Shown: positions 24,968-34,587, numbered from the stretch's first letter. The stretch: DNA of 64,000 nt from Ruegeria aquimaris (GCF_025751555.1 NZ_JAOWLB010000004.1:1-64000); one strand, 5' to 3'. Notes: generated from the letters alone by a model not told the origin. Translations and numbers: made by a program.

Positions 24968-25660
24968 ATGTTTGCCCGCGACGCGCTCAGTTATGCCGCC
25001 CTGCCCTTGCCCGACCGGGTCGAGATGAGTGACGACCAGATGCTGGCGGCAGCCGAGGCGTTTCACGACACCATGCGGCGGCGACATACGGTGCGCGACT
25101 ATTCCGACCGGCCGGTGCCGCGCGCGGTGATCGAGGCTTGCATCCGCACGGCAGGCACCGCGCCCTCGGGTGCCAATCACCAGCCCTGGCATTTTGTGGC
25201 GGTGGGTGATCCGGCGCTGAAGGCGCGGATCCGCGAAGAGGCCGAGGAGGAAGAGCGGCGGTTCTATGCGGGGGGCGCAGGCGATGAGTGGATCAAGGCG
25301 CTGGAGCCCATCGGCACCAATGCGGTGAAAGAACACCTGACCGTTGCGCCCTGGCTGATCGTGGTCTTTGCCCAGCGCTGGGGCAAGTTCGACGATGGTA
25401 CCCGTTACAAGAATTACTACGTTCCGGAAAGCGTCAATATCGCCACCGGCTTCCTGCTGGCGGCGCTGCATCACGCGGGGCTGTGCGCGCTGACCCATAC
25501 GCCCAACCCGATGCGGTTCCTGAATGACGCTTTGGGGCGGCCCGCGTCCGAGAAACCCACGATGATCATCGCGGTGGGACATCCGGCGGCGGATGCGACC
25601 GTGCCCGAGGTGGCCAAGATCAAGAAGCCGCTGAGCGAGATCGCGAGCTTCGCGGAATAG
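24968..25660 (+). CDS. Iodotyrosine deiodinase-like nitroreductase-fold flavoprotein
   Basis: A 230-aa FMN enzyme with GGAGG before the ATG at 24968. FMN-binding segments are RRRHTVRDYSDRPVP and TAGTAPSGANHQPWHFVAVG. The lid segment reads EEEERRFYAGG, then EWIKALEPIGTNAVKEHL. E96, Y100 and K121 have the same spacing (E-x3-Y-x20-K) as the substrate-clamping triad of mammalian iodotyrosine deiodinase (human E157, Y161, K182). It may reductively dehalogenate halotyrosines; other nitroreductase activities are possible. It follows the ArgP-type gene by 41 bases. Confidence 0.82.
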   Translation: MFARDALSYAALPLPDRVEMSDDQMLAAAEAFHDTMRRRHTVRDYSDRPVPRAVIEACIRTAGTAPSGANHQPWHFVAVGDPALKARIREEAEEEERRFYAGGAGDEWIKALEPIGTNAVKEHLTVAPWLIVVFAQRWGKFDDGTRYKNYYVPESVNIATGFLLAALHHAGLCALTHTPNPMRFLNDALGRPASEKPTMIIAVGHPAADATVPEVAKIKKPLSEIASFAE

Positions 25661-25663
25661 CGC

Positions 25664-27439
25664 TTACATCGGCCAGAACACCAGGATGGCCGGGATGGTG
25701 ACCGCAACGATCAGGAGTTCCAGCGGCAGGCCCATGCGCCAGTAGTCACCGAAGTGATAACCGCCGGGGCCGAGGATCAGCGTGTTGTTCTTGTGCCCGA
25801 TCGGGGTCAGGAACGCCGCCGAGGCCGCCACCGCCACCGCCATCAGGAACGGATCGGGCGAGACGCCCAGCGCATTGGCCATCTGGATGCCGACTGGCGC
25901 GGCGACAATCGTCGTTGCGGTGTTGTTGAGCACATCCGACAAGGTCATCGTCACCACCATCAGCACGGTCAGGATGGCCCAGGCGGGCCAGCCCGCCGTC
26001 AACGTCACCAGCCCGCCCGCAATCAGCTGGGTACCGCCCGACGCCTCAAGCGCGGCGCCCAACGGGATCATTGAGCCCAGAAGCACCACCACCGGCCATT
26101 CGATATGGTCGTATAGCTCGGCAATGGGCAGGATGCCGGTCAGCACATAGGCCACAACCACCAGCCCCAGCGCCACCGGCAGGTAAAGCAGCCCGACCGA
26201 GGCCGCCAGCACCGCCGCGCCAAAGAGGCCGATGGCCAGCCAGGTCTTGTCATTGGCGGTCACGCTCAGGCCCCGCGTGGCCAGCGGCAGGCAGCCCAGC
26301 CATTCGGTCACGTCCGGCCCCCGGTCGCGTGGGCAGAGCAACAGCAGGATATCGCCCGGCTGCACCTCGGTCCGGCGAATGTGCTGGGTGATCCGGGTGC
26401 CCTGACGCGAGATGCCCATCAGCACGGTGTTCTGCCGCCAGCTGAGCCCCAGCCCCTGCGCGGTGCGCCCGGCGATGCGGGCGCCGTCGGTCACCACCAC
26501 CTCGATCACGTCCAGCCCCTCGCCCGCCGCCGTCAGCGCCTGCTGCCGCTCCTTGTCGGAGAAATCGAGGCTGAGCGCGGCGCGGAACTCATCCAGCGCC
26601 TCGGGCGTGGCCTCGATCACCAGCGTGTCGCCAGCGGCCAGGATGGTGTTGGCGGCGCGGCCATAGCGGCGCTGGCCGTCGCGGATCAGACCCAGGAGCG
26701 CGACATCGGCCTTTTCCGCGTCGGCATCCAGTTCGGCCAGGCGTTTGCCGACATGGGGCGAGCCTTCGGGCACCGTCAGTTCGGCAATGTATTCGGCCAG
26801 CGCATCCGCGGCCTCGGCGGCGCCGCCGCCGCGTGTCGGGATCAGCCGCCAGCCGATCAGCGCCACAAAGATCAGCCCCGCCAGGGCCGCCGCGCCGCCG
26901 ACCGGGGCGAAATCGAACATATGGTATGGCTCGCCCAGCGCCTCGGCCCGGATCGAGGCGATGATGATATTGGGCGGCGTGCCGATCAGCGTAACCATGC
27001 CACCCAGAATGGTGGCGAAGGACAAGGGCATCAGCGTCAGCGCCGCCGCCCGCCCTGCCTTGCGCGCGGTCTGGATATCGACCGGCATCAGGAGCGCCAG
27101 CGCCGCCACGTTGTTCATGAAGGCCGAGAGCACCGCGCCGATGCCGCCCATCAGCGCGATATGGGCGCCCAGCCCGCGCGAGGCATCGACCAGCGTGCGG
27201 GTGATCAGGAACACCGCGCCCGAGCGCACCAGCCCGGCGGAGACCACCAGCACCAACGCCACCACGATTGTGGCGGGATGGCCAAAGCCGGAGAACGCGT
27301 CCTTGACCGGCACCAGCCCCAGCACCACCCCCAGCATCAGCGCCGAAAATGCCACCAGATCGTAGCGGAACCGCCCCCAGAGCAGCAGCGCAAACACCGC
27401 CACGAAGAGAGAGAAGAGCAGGATCTGGTCAAGCGTCAT
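25664..27439 (-). CDS. SLC13-family permease with two TrkA-C domains (first copy)
   Basis: A 591-aa inner-membrane transporter from the ATG at 27439. Two blocks of hydrophobic segments (residues about 1-190 and 385-590) flank a cytosolic insert with two RCK_C (TrkA-C) modules (about 205-290 and 300-375, e.g. ERQQALTAAGEGLDVIEVVV). The repeated helix-hairpin motifs contain MNNVAALALLMP and LSDVLNNTATTIVAAP, the SNT-like cation/substrate sites of this superfamily. It probably imports di- or tricarboxylates or sulfate with Na+. Same strand as tctA, 59 bases downstream. Confidence 0.83.
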   Translation of the reverse strand: MTLDQILLFSLFVAVFALLLWGRFRYDLVAFSALMLGVVLGLVPVKDAFSGFGHPATIVVALVLVVSAGLVRSGAVFLITRTLVDASRGLGAHIALMGGIGAVLSAFMNNVAALALLMPVDIQTARKAGRAAALTLMPLSFATILGGMVTLIGTPPNIIIASIRAEALGEPYHMFDFAPVGGAAALAGLIFVALIGWRLIPTRGGGAAEAADALAEYIAELTVPEGSPHVGKRLAELDADAEKADVALLGLIRDGQRRYGRAANTILAAGDTLVIEATPEALDEFRAALSLDFSDKERQQALTAAGEGLDVIEVVVTDGARIAGRTAQGLGLSWRQNTVLMGISRQGTRITQHIRRTEVQPGDILLLLCPRDRGPDVTEWLGCLPLATRGLSVTANDKTWLAIGLFGAAVLAASVGLLYLPVALGLVVVAYVLTGILPIAELYDHIEWPVVVLLGSMIPLGAALEASGGTQLIAGGLVTLTAGWPAWAILTVLMVVTMTLSDVLNNTATTIVAAPVGIQMANALGVSPDPFLMAVAVAASAAFLTPIGHKNNTLILGPGGYHFGDYWRMGLPLELLIVAVTIPAILVFWPM

Positions 27440-27498
27440 GGGCAAAAACTCCGGTCGTCAGAGCAGCTTACCCCGCGCCGGAGGGAAGGGCCACAGGC

Positions 27499-29004
27499 TC
27501 AGCGCGTTTCGCTCTCGGTGTCGCGGCGGCGGGCCAGCGCCACCGCCGTGACCAGTGCCAGCGCCATCAGGACCAGCGCAAAGGGATAGTCGAGCAGCTT
27601 TTGCGGCTGACCGTTCAGCAGGGCCAGCGTCTGCGACAGCGAGATTTCCAGCCTGGGACCGAGGAAGAAGGCGATGATGAAGACCACGACCGAGATGCCG
27701 AAGGCGGACATGACATAGGCGAGAAGCGCAAAGACAAGCATCACCCCGATGCCGAACAGCCCGCCCGAGGCCAGTGCCACGCCGACGAAACACATCAGCA
27801 GCGCCGAGGCAAAGATGAAGGGTTCCGGCGCCGAGACCACCCGCACCCAGAACCGCAAGCCAAGCTGCCCGACCCAGAGGTTGATCAGGTTGGCGATGAT
27901 CATCGCACCAAACAGGCCATAGACCAGCTGCCCCTGCTGCGAGAACAGGAAGGGGCCGGGCTGGATACCATGGATCATGAAGGCGCTGATGATCAGCGCG
28001 GCGCTGACGCTGCCGGGTATGCCGAGGGTCAGCATCGGGATCATGTTGGCGCCCATGACCGAGGAATTGGCCGATTCCGACGCGGCGATGCCGTGCAGGC
28101 TGCCCTTGCCAAAGCTCTCTGGCTCCTTCGACGCCTGTCGGGCCGAGGCATAGGACATGAAGGCCGCCGCCGTCGAACCGATGCCGGGAAGCGCGCCCAG
28201 GATGGTGCCGATCACCGCGCCGCGCAGCATGGTGAAGCGGCAGCCCCAGTATTCGGCCCAGCTGACGCTGCGATCGGCGCGCGGCTGGTTGCGCGGCAGG
28301 GTGATTGCCGGGCGCACGGTGCCGCGCGTTTCGCTCAGCCGTTTGAGGAGTTCCGAAATCGCCAGCATGCCGATCGCGACCGAGGCCAGCGGCAGACCGT
28401 CGTAAAGTTCGTAATTGCCGAATATCAGCCGGGGCGAGCCATGTTCGGGATCGGTGCCCACCATTGCCGCCATCAGGCCCAGCGCGATGGCCACCACGCC
28501 CTTGACCAGCGACTGGCCCATCAGCCCGGCGATGACGGCAAAGGCGAGCAGCATCAGGCCCAGAACCTCGACCGGGCCCATGCGCAGCGCCAGGATCGCC
28601 ATCGGCGCCGAGACGGTGATCAGCACGATGTCGCTGAACGTGTCGCCGGTGATCGAGGAGAACAGCGCCATCTTGGTCGCCTTGAGCGGTTTGCCCTGTT
28701 TCGCCAGCGGATAGCCGTCAAGCGCGGTTGCCGCTGCGTCCGGCGTGCCGGGGGTATTGAGCAGCACCGCCGGGATGGCGCCGCCGACCAGACCGCCCTT
28801 GTTCACCCCCACCAGAAAGGCGATGCCGGTGAGCGGGTCCATGCCAAAGGTAAACGGAATGGCGATGGCCGTCGCCATCACCGGCCCGATCCCTGGCACC
28901 GCGCCGACAAACTGCCCCAGCGCCACGCCGAACAGGATGAAGAGCAGGTTGATCGGGGCAAGGGCATCGCCGAACCCGGCGAGAATGACGCTCAGTTCCG
29001 GCAT
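27499..29004 (-). CDS. tctA: Tripartite tricarboxylate transporter, large membrane subunit TctA
   Basis: A 501-aa polytopic membrane protein of the TctA family with about 12 hydrophobic segments. Family marks include FGVALGQFVGAVPGIGPVMA near residues 24-43, a matching repeat LGALPGIGSTAAAFMSYA in the second half, and GIPGSVSAALIISAFMIHG. With TctB it forms the channel loaded by the periplasmic binding protein TctC. Third gene of a tctC-tctB-tctA operon with short gaps. Confidence 0.92.
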   Translation of the reverse strand: MPELSVILAGFGDALAPINLLFILFGVALGQFVGAVPGIGPVMATAIAIPFTFGMDPLTGIAFLVGVNKGGLVGGAIPAVLLNTPGTPDAAATALDGYPLAKQGKPLKATKMALFSSITGDTFSDIVLITVSAPMAILALRMGPVEVLGLMLLAFAVIAGLMGQSLVKGVVAIALGLMAAMVGTDPEHGSPRLIFGNYELYDGLPLASVAIGMLAISELLKRLSETRGTVRPAITLPRNQPRADRSVSWAEYWGCRFTMLRGAVIGTILGALPGIGSTAAAFMSYASARQASKEPESFGKGSLHGIAASESANSSVMGANMIPMLTLGIPGSVSAALIISAFMIHGIQPGPFLFSQQGQLVYGLFGAMIIANLINLWVGQLGLRFWVRVVSAPEPFIFASALLMCFVGVALASGGLFGIGVMLVFALLAYVMSAFGISVVVFIIAFFLGPRLEISLSQTLALLNGQPQKLLDYPFALVLMALALVTAVALARRRDTESETR

Positions 29005-29031
29005 CTTTGGCCTTTCGTCATGAGGGTGCGG

Positions 29032-29460
29032 TTACGGCAGCGGGCGGTCGAGCAGCACCGCCACCGTGAACCAGATCGCGGCGGGCATTCCGGCGGCCCC
29101 GAGCAGCAGCCAGAGCGGCCGCCGTTCATGCGCCAGCCACATCAGCAGCAGCGCCATGGGCGGTGCGACCAGGACAAAACCCAGCCAGGACATCGCCGCC
29201 AGCCCCAGCACCAGAACCCCGGCAAAGAGCATGGCGCGCGCCCAGTAAAACCGCCCCGGCCTTGCGTCGCCCGGCGGGCGGATCAGCAGCGCCAGACCGC
29301 ACAGGCCCAGCACCACCGCCAGGATACGGGGCAAGGTGCGCGGCTTGAGCCAGCCATAATCGGCCGCCTGCGCCTGCCAGGGGATGATGCTGACGAAGAA
29401 CAGCACCCCCAGCAGGATCAGGAACAGGCCCAAGAGCCGGTCGCTTGTCTTGGCTTGCAT
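29032..29460 (-). CDS. tctB: Tripartite tricarboxylate transporter, small membrane subunit TctB
   Basis: A 142-aa protein with four hydrophobic segments, the size and topology of TctB (DRLLGLFLILLGVLFFVSIIPW at the N-terminus). It pairs with TctA. It begins 10 bases after the tctC stop and ends 27 bases before tctA, so the three genes are probably one transcript. Confidence 0.88.
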   Translation of the reverse strand: MQAKTSDRLLGLFLILLGVLFFVSIIPWQAQAADYGWLKPRTLPRILAVVLGLCGLALLIRPPGDARPGRFYWARAMLFAGVLVLGLAAMSWLGFVLVAPPMALLLMWLAHERRPLWLLLGAAGMPAAIWFTVAVLLDRPLP

Positions 29461-29470
29461 CGTCAGTGCA

Positions 29471-30415
29471 TCACTTGCCGAACAATGCGCCCACGTTCAC
29501 CAGCCCGTCGCGCAGCATCTTTTCGGTGCCCTCGGGGCCCATGTTCTCGATCGGGGATTTCAGCGAGTTCATCACCACCGTCTTGACCTCTTCGCTGTCG
29601 AGCGCTGCGGCCAGCGCCTCGGTGAGCGCCATGCGGGCATCCTCGGGCGTGCCCTTGGCGGCGGCAAAGAAGAACACCGGATCGACATAGATGTCATAGC
29701 CCTGTTCCGGCAGGGTCGGCGTGTCGGGGGCATAGTTGTGGCGGGTGTTGTTCATGCTGGCGATCATCTTGATCTCGCCGCTTTCCAGGAAGGGCAGATG
29801 CTCGCCCGCCTCGAACCCAGCGATGGCCTGACCGCCCAGCACCAGTTTCAGGTTCTCGGCCCCGCCCTTGGTCGAGAGGAACTGGAACTCGGCCCCCGAT
29901 TTCGCCATCACCTGCCGCATCGCCAGTTCCTGCGGCTTGGCGTCAAAGGCCAGCGGCGCGGCCCCGTTGGCCTTGGCATATTCGATCAGCCCGGCGACAT
30001 CGTCGAACGGCGCATCGGCACGGGCAAAGAGGCCCAGCTGCGCCCGCGCCGCGGTGCCGAGATAATCGAAACTGTCCAGATCGAAACCCAACTCTCCGGG
30101 CTTGTTCACCAGGTTCACCAGGATCGGCATGTTGACCCCGAGGCCGACCACCGAGCCATCGGCGGGGCGGTTGGCGATCCCGGCGAACATGGCGACGCCG
30201 CCGCCGCCCGGCTTGTTCTCGGCAATCACGTTCCAGCCGGTCTGTTCCTTCATCACCTTGGCCACGACCCGGCCGATGGTGTCGGTCGAGCCACCGGCAC
30301 CGAACCCGATCTGAAGCGTCAGGTTGCCCTTGGGCGCCCATTCGGCCTGGGCGACCCCGGCCACGAATAGACCGGCCGCAGCCGCAAATGCGGCGAGTGT
30401 CTTGCGCAATGTCAT
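29471..30415 (-). CDS. tctC: Tripartite tricarboxylate transporter, periplasmic binding protein TctC
   Basis: A 314-aa protein from the ATG at 30415 (AGGGAGG upstream) with a signal peptide ending near AQAEW. Family motifs: GFGAGGSTDTIGRVVAKVM (ligand carboxylate loop) and ENKPGGGGVAMF, then PLAFDAKPQ and VLGGQAIAGFEAGEHLPFLESG. It captures a carboxylate such as citrate, tartrate, phthalate or malate for TctAB; the substrate is not deducible. A degenerate palindrome lies upstream. Confidence 0.9.
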   Translation of the reverse strand: MTLRKTLAAFAAAAGLFVAGVAQAEWAPKGNLTLQIGFGAGGSTDTIGRVVAKVMKEQTGWNVIAENKPGGGGVAMFAGIANRPADGSVVGLGVNMPILVNLVNKPGELGFDLDSFDYLGTAARAQLGLFARADAPFDDVAGLIEYAKANGAAPLAFDAKPQELAMRQVMAKSGAEFQFLSTKGGAENLKLVLGGQAIAGFEAGEHLPFLESGEIKMIASMNNTRHNYAPDTPTLPEQGYDIYVDPVFFFAAAKGTPEDARMALTEALAAALDSEEVKTVVMNSLKSPIENMGPEGTEKMLRDGLVNVGALFGK

Positions 30416-30505
30416 GGTTCTGTTCCTCCCTGAACATGGCCTGCGTCCACGGGAGCGCCCGCGTCGCATCGTCGTAGGCTCTGGGTCGAGTACAGCACAC
30501 ACTAC

Positions 30506-30517
30506 TTAACACGTCAA
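30506..30517. promoter_or_regulatory. Candidate operator upstream of tctC
   Basis: TTAACACGTCAA differs at two bases from the perfect TTAACATGTTAA at 18853. It sits about 90 bases before the tctC start, in the spacer shared with yebC. Weak on its own; worth noting as a possible second site of one regulator. Confidence 0.3.
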
Positions 30518-30618
30518 CAAATTTCCGTGAACCCGGCAGGGCGCGCAACGGGGATTGAAGCCCCCCCGGCCCTTCGTCTATAGAAGCGCGGTCAAGCCAA
30601 ATACGTCGGGAGTTCCAC

Positions 30619-31359
30619 ATGGCCGGCCATTCCAAATGGGCAAACATCCAGCACCGCAAGGGCCGGCAGGACGCCGCGCGGTCAAAGCTGTTCTCGAAGT
30701 TCTCGAAAGAGATCACCGTTGCGGCCAAGATGGGCGACCCGGACCCCGACAAGAACCCGCGCCTGCGCCTGGCGATCAAGGAAGCCAAGTCGCAGTCGAT
30801 GCCCAAGGACAATATCGAACGCGCGATCAAGAAAGCGGTCGGCGGCGATGGAGACGCCTATGAGGAAATCCGCTACGAGGGTTATGGCCCCAATGGCGTG
30901 GCGGTGATCGTCGAGGCAATGACCGACAACCGCAACCGCACCGCGTCGAACGTACGCTCGACCTTCACCAAGCATGGCGGCAACCTGGGCGAGACCGGTT
31001 CGGTGGGTTTCATGTTCGAGCGCAAGGGCGAGGTGGTCTATCCGGCCTCGGTGGGCGATGCGGACACCGTGATGATGGCGGCGATCGAGGCGGGCGCCGA
31101 AGATGTGGAAAGCTCGGAAGAGGGCCACGTGATCTGGTGCGCCGATACCGACCTGAACGAGGTATCGACGGCGCTGGAATCGGCGCTGGGCGAATCGGAT
31201 TCGACCAAGCTGGTGTGGAAACCCTCGACCACGACCGAGCTCGATCTGGATGCGATGCAGAAGCTGATGAAACTGGTGGATGCGCTGGAAGACGATGACG
31301 ACGTACAGCGCGTGACCACCAATTTCGAAGCCTCCGACGAGGTGATGGCGGCGCTCTGA
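30619..31359 (+). CDS. yebC: YebC/PmpR family protein
   Basis: A 246-aa protein with the invariant start [19 protein letters not shown] and family motifs [14 protein letters not shown] and [19 protein letters not shown]. Family members act as DNA-binding regulators (PmpR) and, as shown for several, help ribosomes through polyproline stretches. Full length. Preceded by GGGAG at proper spacing. In many proteobacteria it neighbours ruvC; here no ruv genes follow. Confidence 0.95.
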   Translation: MAGHSKWANIQHRKGRQDAARSKLFSKFSKEITVAAKMGDPDPDKNPRLRLAIKEAKSQSMPKDNIERAIKKAVGGDGDAYEEIRYEGYGPNGVAVIVEAMTDNRNRTASNVRSTFTKHGGNLGETGSVGFMFERKGEVVYPASVGDADTVMMAAIEAGAEDVESSEEGHVIWCADTDLNEVSTALESALGESDSTKLVWKPSTTTELDLDAMQKLMKLVDALEDDDDVQRVTTNFEASDEVMAAL

Positions 31360-31370
31360 CCCCGCCCAAG

Positions 31371-31514
31371 GCAGGGGTCGCTGCCCCCGCCGCCCGTTCC
31401 GGGCGACTCCCCCGGAGTATTTCCGACCAGAAAGAAGCAGCAGGGCCTGCTCTCTTCATTTCGCCCCAAATACTCCGGAGCGCGAGGCAGAGCCTCGCTT
31501 GGCCCCTTCCGGCC
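31371..31514. repeat. Structured intergenic repeat, copy 4
   Basis: Contains GGGGTCGCTGCCCC, hairpin CGCCC-GTTCC-GGGCG (31391-31405), GGAGTATTTCCGACCAGAAA with GAAGC to 31438, then the variant half CTTCATTTCG and CAAATACTCCGG (31467-31478). The last hairpin is GCGAGGC-AGA-GCCTCGC (31482-31498), perfect 7-bp arms. It follows yebC; the next gene is on the same strand. Confidence 0.8.
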
Positions 31515-31560
31515 ATGCGCGCGCTTGCCCGGCAGGGCACTGCGCGTTAGACGAAGCGCC

Positions 31561-32295
31561 ATGAAACGCTTTCTGATCCTGCAACTGCGCCCCGAGACCG
31601 ATGCCGCCGATGCCGAGTTTGCCTCGATCCTCGACAAATGCGGCATCGGGCCCGAGCGGGCGCATCGCATCCGGCTGGATTGTGAAGACCTGCCCGAGGG
31701 GCTGGATGTGACCGATTACGCGGGTGTCATCGTCGGTGGCGGCCCCGGCTGTGTCAGCGACGATCCCGCCACCAAGCCCGCGACCGAGGCGCGGATCGAG
31801 GCGGCGATCCTGGGGCTGATGCCGCAGATCACCGGCGCCGACCATCCCTTCATGGGCTGCTGCTATGGGCTGGGCGTGCTGGCGGCGCATCTGGGCGGCG
31901 CGGTCAGCAAGGCGCGCTATGGCGAGCCGGTCGGCCCCTCGACCTGCACCCTCACCGAAAGCGGCACCACCGATCCGCTGACCGCCGGTTTGCCGCCGGT
32001 TTTCGAGGCCTATGTCGGCCACAAGGAGGCCGTGCAGGCGCTGCCGCCGGGCTGTACCCATCTGGTCGCCTCGGCCCCCTGCCCCTATCAGATGATCCGC
32101 TGGGGCCAGAATGTCTATGCCACGCAATTCCACCCCGAGGCGGATGCGGATGATTTCGAACAGCGCATTCAAATCTACAAGGATCACGGCTATTTCCCGC
32201 CCGAGGATGCGGCGCGGCTGATCGCGCTCTGCCATTCGGCAGAGGTCACCGCACCCGGCGAGATCCTGCGCCGTTTCGCCCAGCGCTACGGCTGA
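31561..32295 (+). CDS. Class I glutamine amidotransferase domain protein
   Basis: A 244-aa stand-alone GATase1-type protein. The nucleophile elbow is GCCYG with C101, and the catalytic His-Glu pair is in TQFHPEADAD. The fold start YAGVIVGGGPGCVSD is visible. Length and layout resemble GMP-synthase-like amidotransferases (YfeJ type) that release ammonia from glutamine or hydrolyse gamma-glutamyl compounds. No partner synthetase is adjacent. The ATG at 31561 matches the beta-strand start MKRFLILQL; the longer frame reads through the repeat. Confidence 0.85.
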   Translation: MKRFLILQLRPETDAADAEFASILDKCGIGPERAHRIRLDCEDLPEGLDVTDYAGVIVGGGPGCVSDDPATKPATEARIEAAILGLMPQITGADHPFMGCCYGLGVLAAHLGGAVSKARYGEPVGPSTCTLTESGTTDPLTAGLPPVFEAYVGHKEAVQALPPGCTHLVASAPCPYQMIRWGQNVYATQFHPEADADDFEQRIQIYKDHGYFPPEDAARLIALCHSAEVTAPGEILRRFAQRYG

Positions 32296-32362
32296 CCCAA
32301 CGGCGCCGTTGCCTGCTGCCCTGCTGCCGTCCTAGGCTGAGAGCAAGACAGGGAGGACGGAT

Positions 32363-34024
32363 ATGGGCACGAATACCGCCGATGCGATCATCGTGGGCAG
32401 CGGGCTGGCCGGGCTGGCTGCCGCCGCCGAACTGGGCGACCGGGGCAAGCGGGTGATCCTGCTGGATCAGGAACCCGAGAGCTTCCTGGGCGGTCAGGCC
32501 TTCTGGTCGCTAGGCGGGCTGTTCATGGTCGATACCCCAGAACAGCGCCGCATGGGCATCCGCGACAGCGCCGATCTGGCCCTGCGCGACTGGCTGGGCA
32601 GCGCGCAGTTCGACCGCTCGGAGGACGCCTGGCCGCGCAAATGGGCTGAGGCCTATGTGGAATTCGCCGCCGGCGAGATGCGACCCTGGCTGCACCAGAT
32701 GGGCCTGCGCTGGTTCCCGGTGGTTGGCTGGGCCGAGCGCGGCGGCTCCTATGCCGACGGGCATGGCAATTCTGTCCCACGCTTTCACATCACCTGGGGC
32801 ACCGGGCCGGGCGTGCTGGAGCACTTTCTGCGCCGGGTGCAGGACCATGTGGCGGCGGGCCGGATCGAGATGCGGTTTCGCCACCAGGTCAGCCATATCA
32901 TCATGCAGAACGCTGCCGCGACCGGGGTGTCGGGTGAGGTTCTGGCCCCGGACACTGCCCAGCGCGGGCAAAAGACCAACCGCGACGAGGTGGGCGAGTT
33001 CGAGGTCTATGCGCCCTCGATCCTGGTCACCTCGGGCGGGATCGGCGGCAATTTCGACCTAGTGCGCAAGGCCTGGCCACGCGACCGGCTGGGAGAGCCA
33101 CCGCGCGACATGGTGGCGGGCGTGCCGTTCCATGTCGATGGCCGGATGATCGCGATTTCGGAACGCGCGGGCGGCCATGTCATCAACGGCGACCGGATGT
33201 GGCATTACACCGAGGGCGTGCGCAACTGGGATCCGATCTGGCCCGACCATGGCATCCGCATCCTGCCCGGCCCCTCGTCGATGTGGTTCGACGCGCGCGG
33301 CAACCGGCTGGCGCCGCCCTGTCTGCCGGGGTTCGACACGCTGACCACCCTGCGCGAAATCCTCAAGACCGGATACGAATACAGCTGGTTCGTGCTGACC
33401 CAGAAGGTGATCAAGAAGGAATTCGCGCTGTCAGGGTCTGAGCAGAATCCCGATTTCACCTCGGGCAGATGGTCCGAGGTGATCCGCCAGCGCATCCTGT
33501 CGGGCAAATCCGCCACCGCCCCGGTAGAGGCGTTCAAACAGCATGGCGAGGATTTTGTGGTCGCCCACAGCCTGAGCGAGTTGGTGCGTGGCATGAACCG
33601 GCTGGGCGAGGTGCCGATCGACGAGACCCATCTGCGCGCCCAGATCGAGGCGCGCGATGCGCAGATGGACAACCCGTTCACCAAGGACACGCAGATCATG
33701 GCGATCCATGCCGCGCGCAACTATCGCGGCGACCGGCTGATCCGCACCGCCAAGCCGCACAAGTTCCTTGACCCCGTCAACGGCCCGCTGATCGCGGTGC
33801 GCCTGCATGTGCTGACCCGCAAGACGCTGGGCGGGCTGCATACCGACCTGGATGGCCAGATGCTGGGCGCCGATGGTCAGGTGGTGCCGGGCCTTTTTGC
33901 CGCCGGAGAGGTGGCGGGGTTCGGCGGCGGCGGCTACCACGGCTACAACGCGCTGGAAGGCACCTTCCTGGGCGGCTGCATCTTCTCGGGCCGCAACGCC
34001 GGGCGGTCACGGGCAATTGCCTGA
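32363..34024 (+). CDS. FAD-binding dehydrogenase (KsdD/fumarate-reductase-like)
   Basis: A 553-aa flavoprotein. The dinucleotide-binding motif is IIVGSGLAGLAAAAELGDRG (residues 9-28) and FAD-contacting VTSGGIGGNFDLV lies mid-protein. The C-terminal FAD motif is GLFAAGEVAGFGGGGYHGYNALEGTFLGGC. These match the FAD-binding dehydrogenase group related to 3-ketosteroid dehydrogenase and urocanate/fumarate reductases; no steroid genes surround it, so the substrate is unknown. Preceded by AGGGAGG; 67 bases after the amidotransferase gene. Confidence 0.85.
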   Translation: MGTNTADAIIVGSGLAGLAAAAELGDRGKRVILLDQEPESFLGGQAFWSLGGLFMVDTPEQRRMGIRDSADLALRDWLGSAQFDRSEDAWPRKWAEAYVEFAAGEMRPWLHQMGLRWFPVVGWAERGGSYADGHGNSVPRFHITWGTGPGVLEHFLRRVQDHVAAGRIEMRFRHQVSHIIMQNAAATGVSGEVLAPDTAQRGQKTNRDEVGEFEVYAPSILVTSGGIGGNFDLVRKAWPRDRLGEPPRDMVAGVPFHVDGRMIAISERAGGHVINGDRMWHYTEGVRNWDPIWPDHGIRILPGPSSMWFDARGNRLAPPCLPGFDTLTTLREILKTGYEYSWFVLTQKVIKKEFALSGSEQNPDFTSGRWSEVIRQRILSGKSATAPVEAFKQHGEDFVVAHSLSELVRGMNRLGEVPIDETHLRAQIEARDAQMDNPFTKDTQIMAIHAARNYRGDRLIRTAKPHKFLDPVNGPLIAVRLHVLTRKTLGGLHTDLDGQMLGADGQVVPGLFAAGEVAGFGGGGYHGYNALEGTFLGGCIFSGRNAGRSRAIA

Positions 34025-34065
34025 AGATCAGGTAGCAGCCCGCATTTGGTCTGCCCCGACAAATC

Positions 34066-34491
34066 CTAGTCCATCAGACCCAGCTGACGGACAATTGTAG
34101 CACTGTCGTAGTAGTCGCGCCCCTCGACCACCTTACCGTCCCGAACCCGCATGACCGAGCAATATCGCACCTCGGCCCGCCGACCGGTCGGCTGGAAATC
34201 GCCAAGGCTGGACCGTAGAACCCCGGTATGCGTCCCGGTGTTGCGGAATTCGACCGTCGCCCATTCGCCACATTGGCTGACGATCACATTCTCCACCTTG
34301 CACAGCCCGTCGGGAAAGGCCTCGCGCCAGCGATTGTAGTCAGCCTTGTAAGCTTGTTTGCCCGGCAGTTTTTCACCGCGTGCAATGTCTTCGAAATCGC
34401 AATCCTCGGCGATCACGGCGGCGCCGCGCTCGGGGTCGCGCATGTCCCAGGATTCGTGAAACTGGCGCACCACTCTTTCGGTTGGATGCAT
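34066..34491 (-). CDS. NTF2-like / SnoaL-type protein
   Basis: A 141-aa alpha+beta barrel protein. The ATG at 34491 has GGGAGG upstream; the longer frame lacks one. SnoaL-like features are VVRQFHESWDMRDPERGAAVIAEDCDFED at the N-terminus, a central W-EAFPDG segment, and VMRVRDGKVVEGRDYYDSATIVRQLGL at the end, typical of polyketide-cyclase-like or ester-metabolism SnoaL proteins. Activity is unknown. Convergent with the FAD dehydrogenase gene (41 bases). Confidence 0.8.
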   Translation of the reverse strand: MHPTERVVRQFHESWDMRDPERGAAVIAEDCDFEDIARGEKLPGKQAYKADYNRWREAFPDGLCKVENVIVSQCGEWATVEFRNTGTHTGVLRSSLGDFQPTGRRAEVRYCSVMRVRDGKVVEGRDYYDSATIVRQLGLMD

Positions 34492-34587
34492 GGCTTTGCC
34501 TCCCTTGCCATATGCGGGCAAGGGTACCCGTCCGGCTTGGCTTGTGTCGAGGGTGCTCTCCTTCGAGCGGACCACCCTGCCCCCATC

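Noticed and set aside
27349-29586. Long open frame (745 codons) on the plus strand over the SLC13 and tctA region
   Set aside because: Antisense to well-recognised transporter genes, with shadow composition (Arg/His/Gln-rich, no family features). GC-rich DNA often leaves such frames open.
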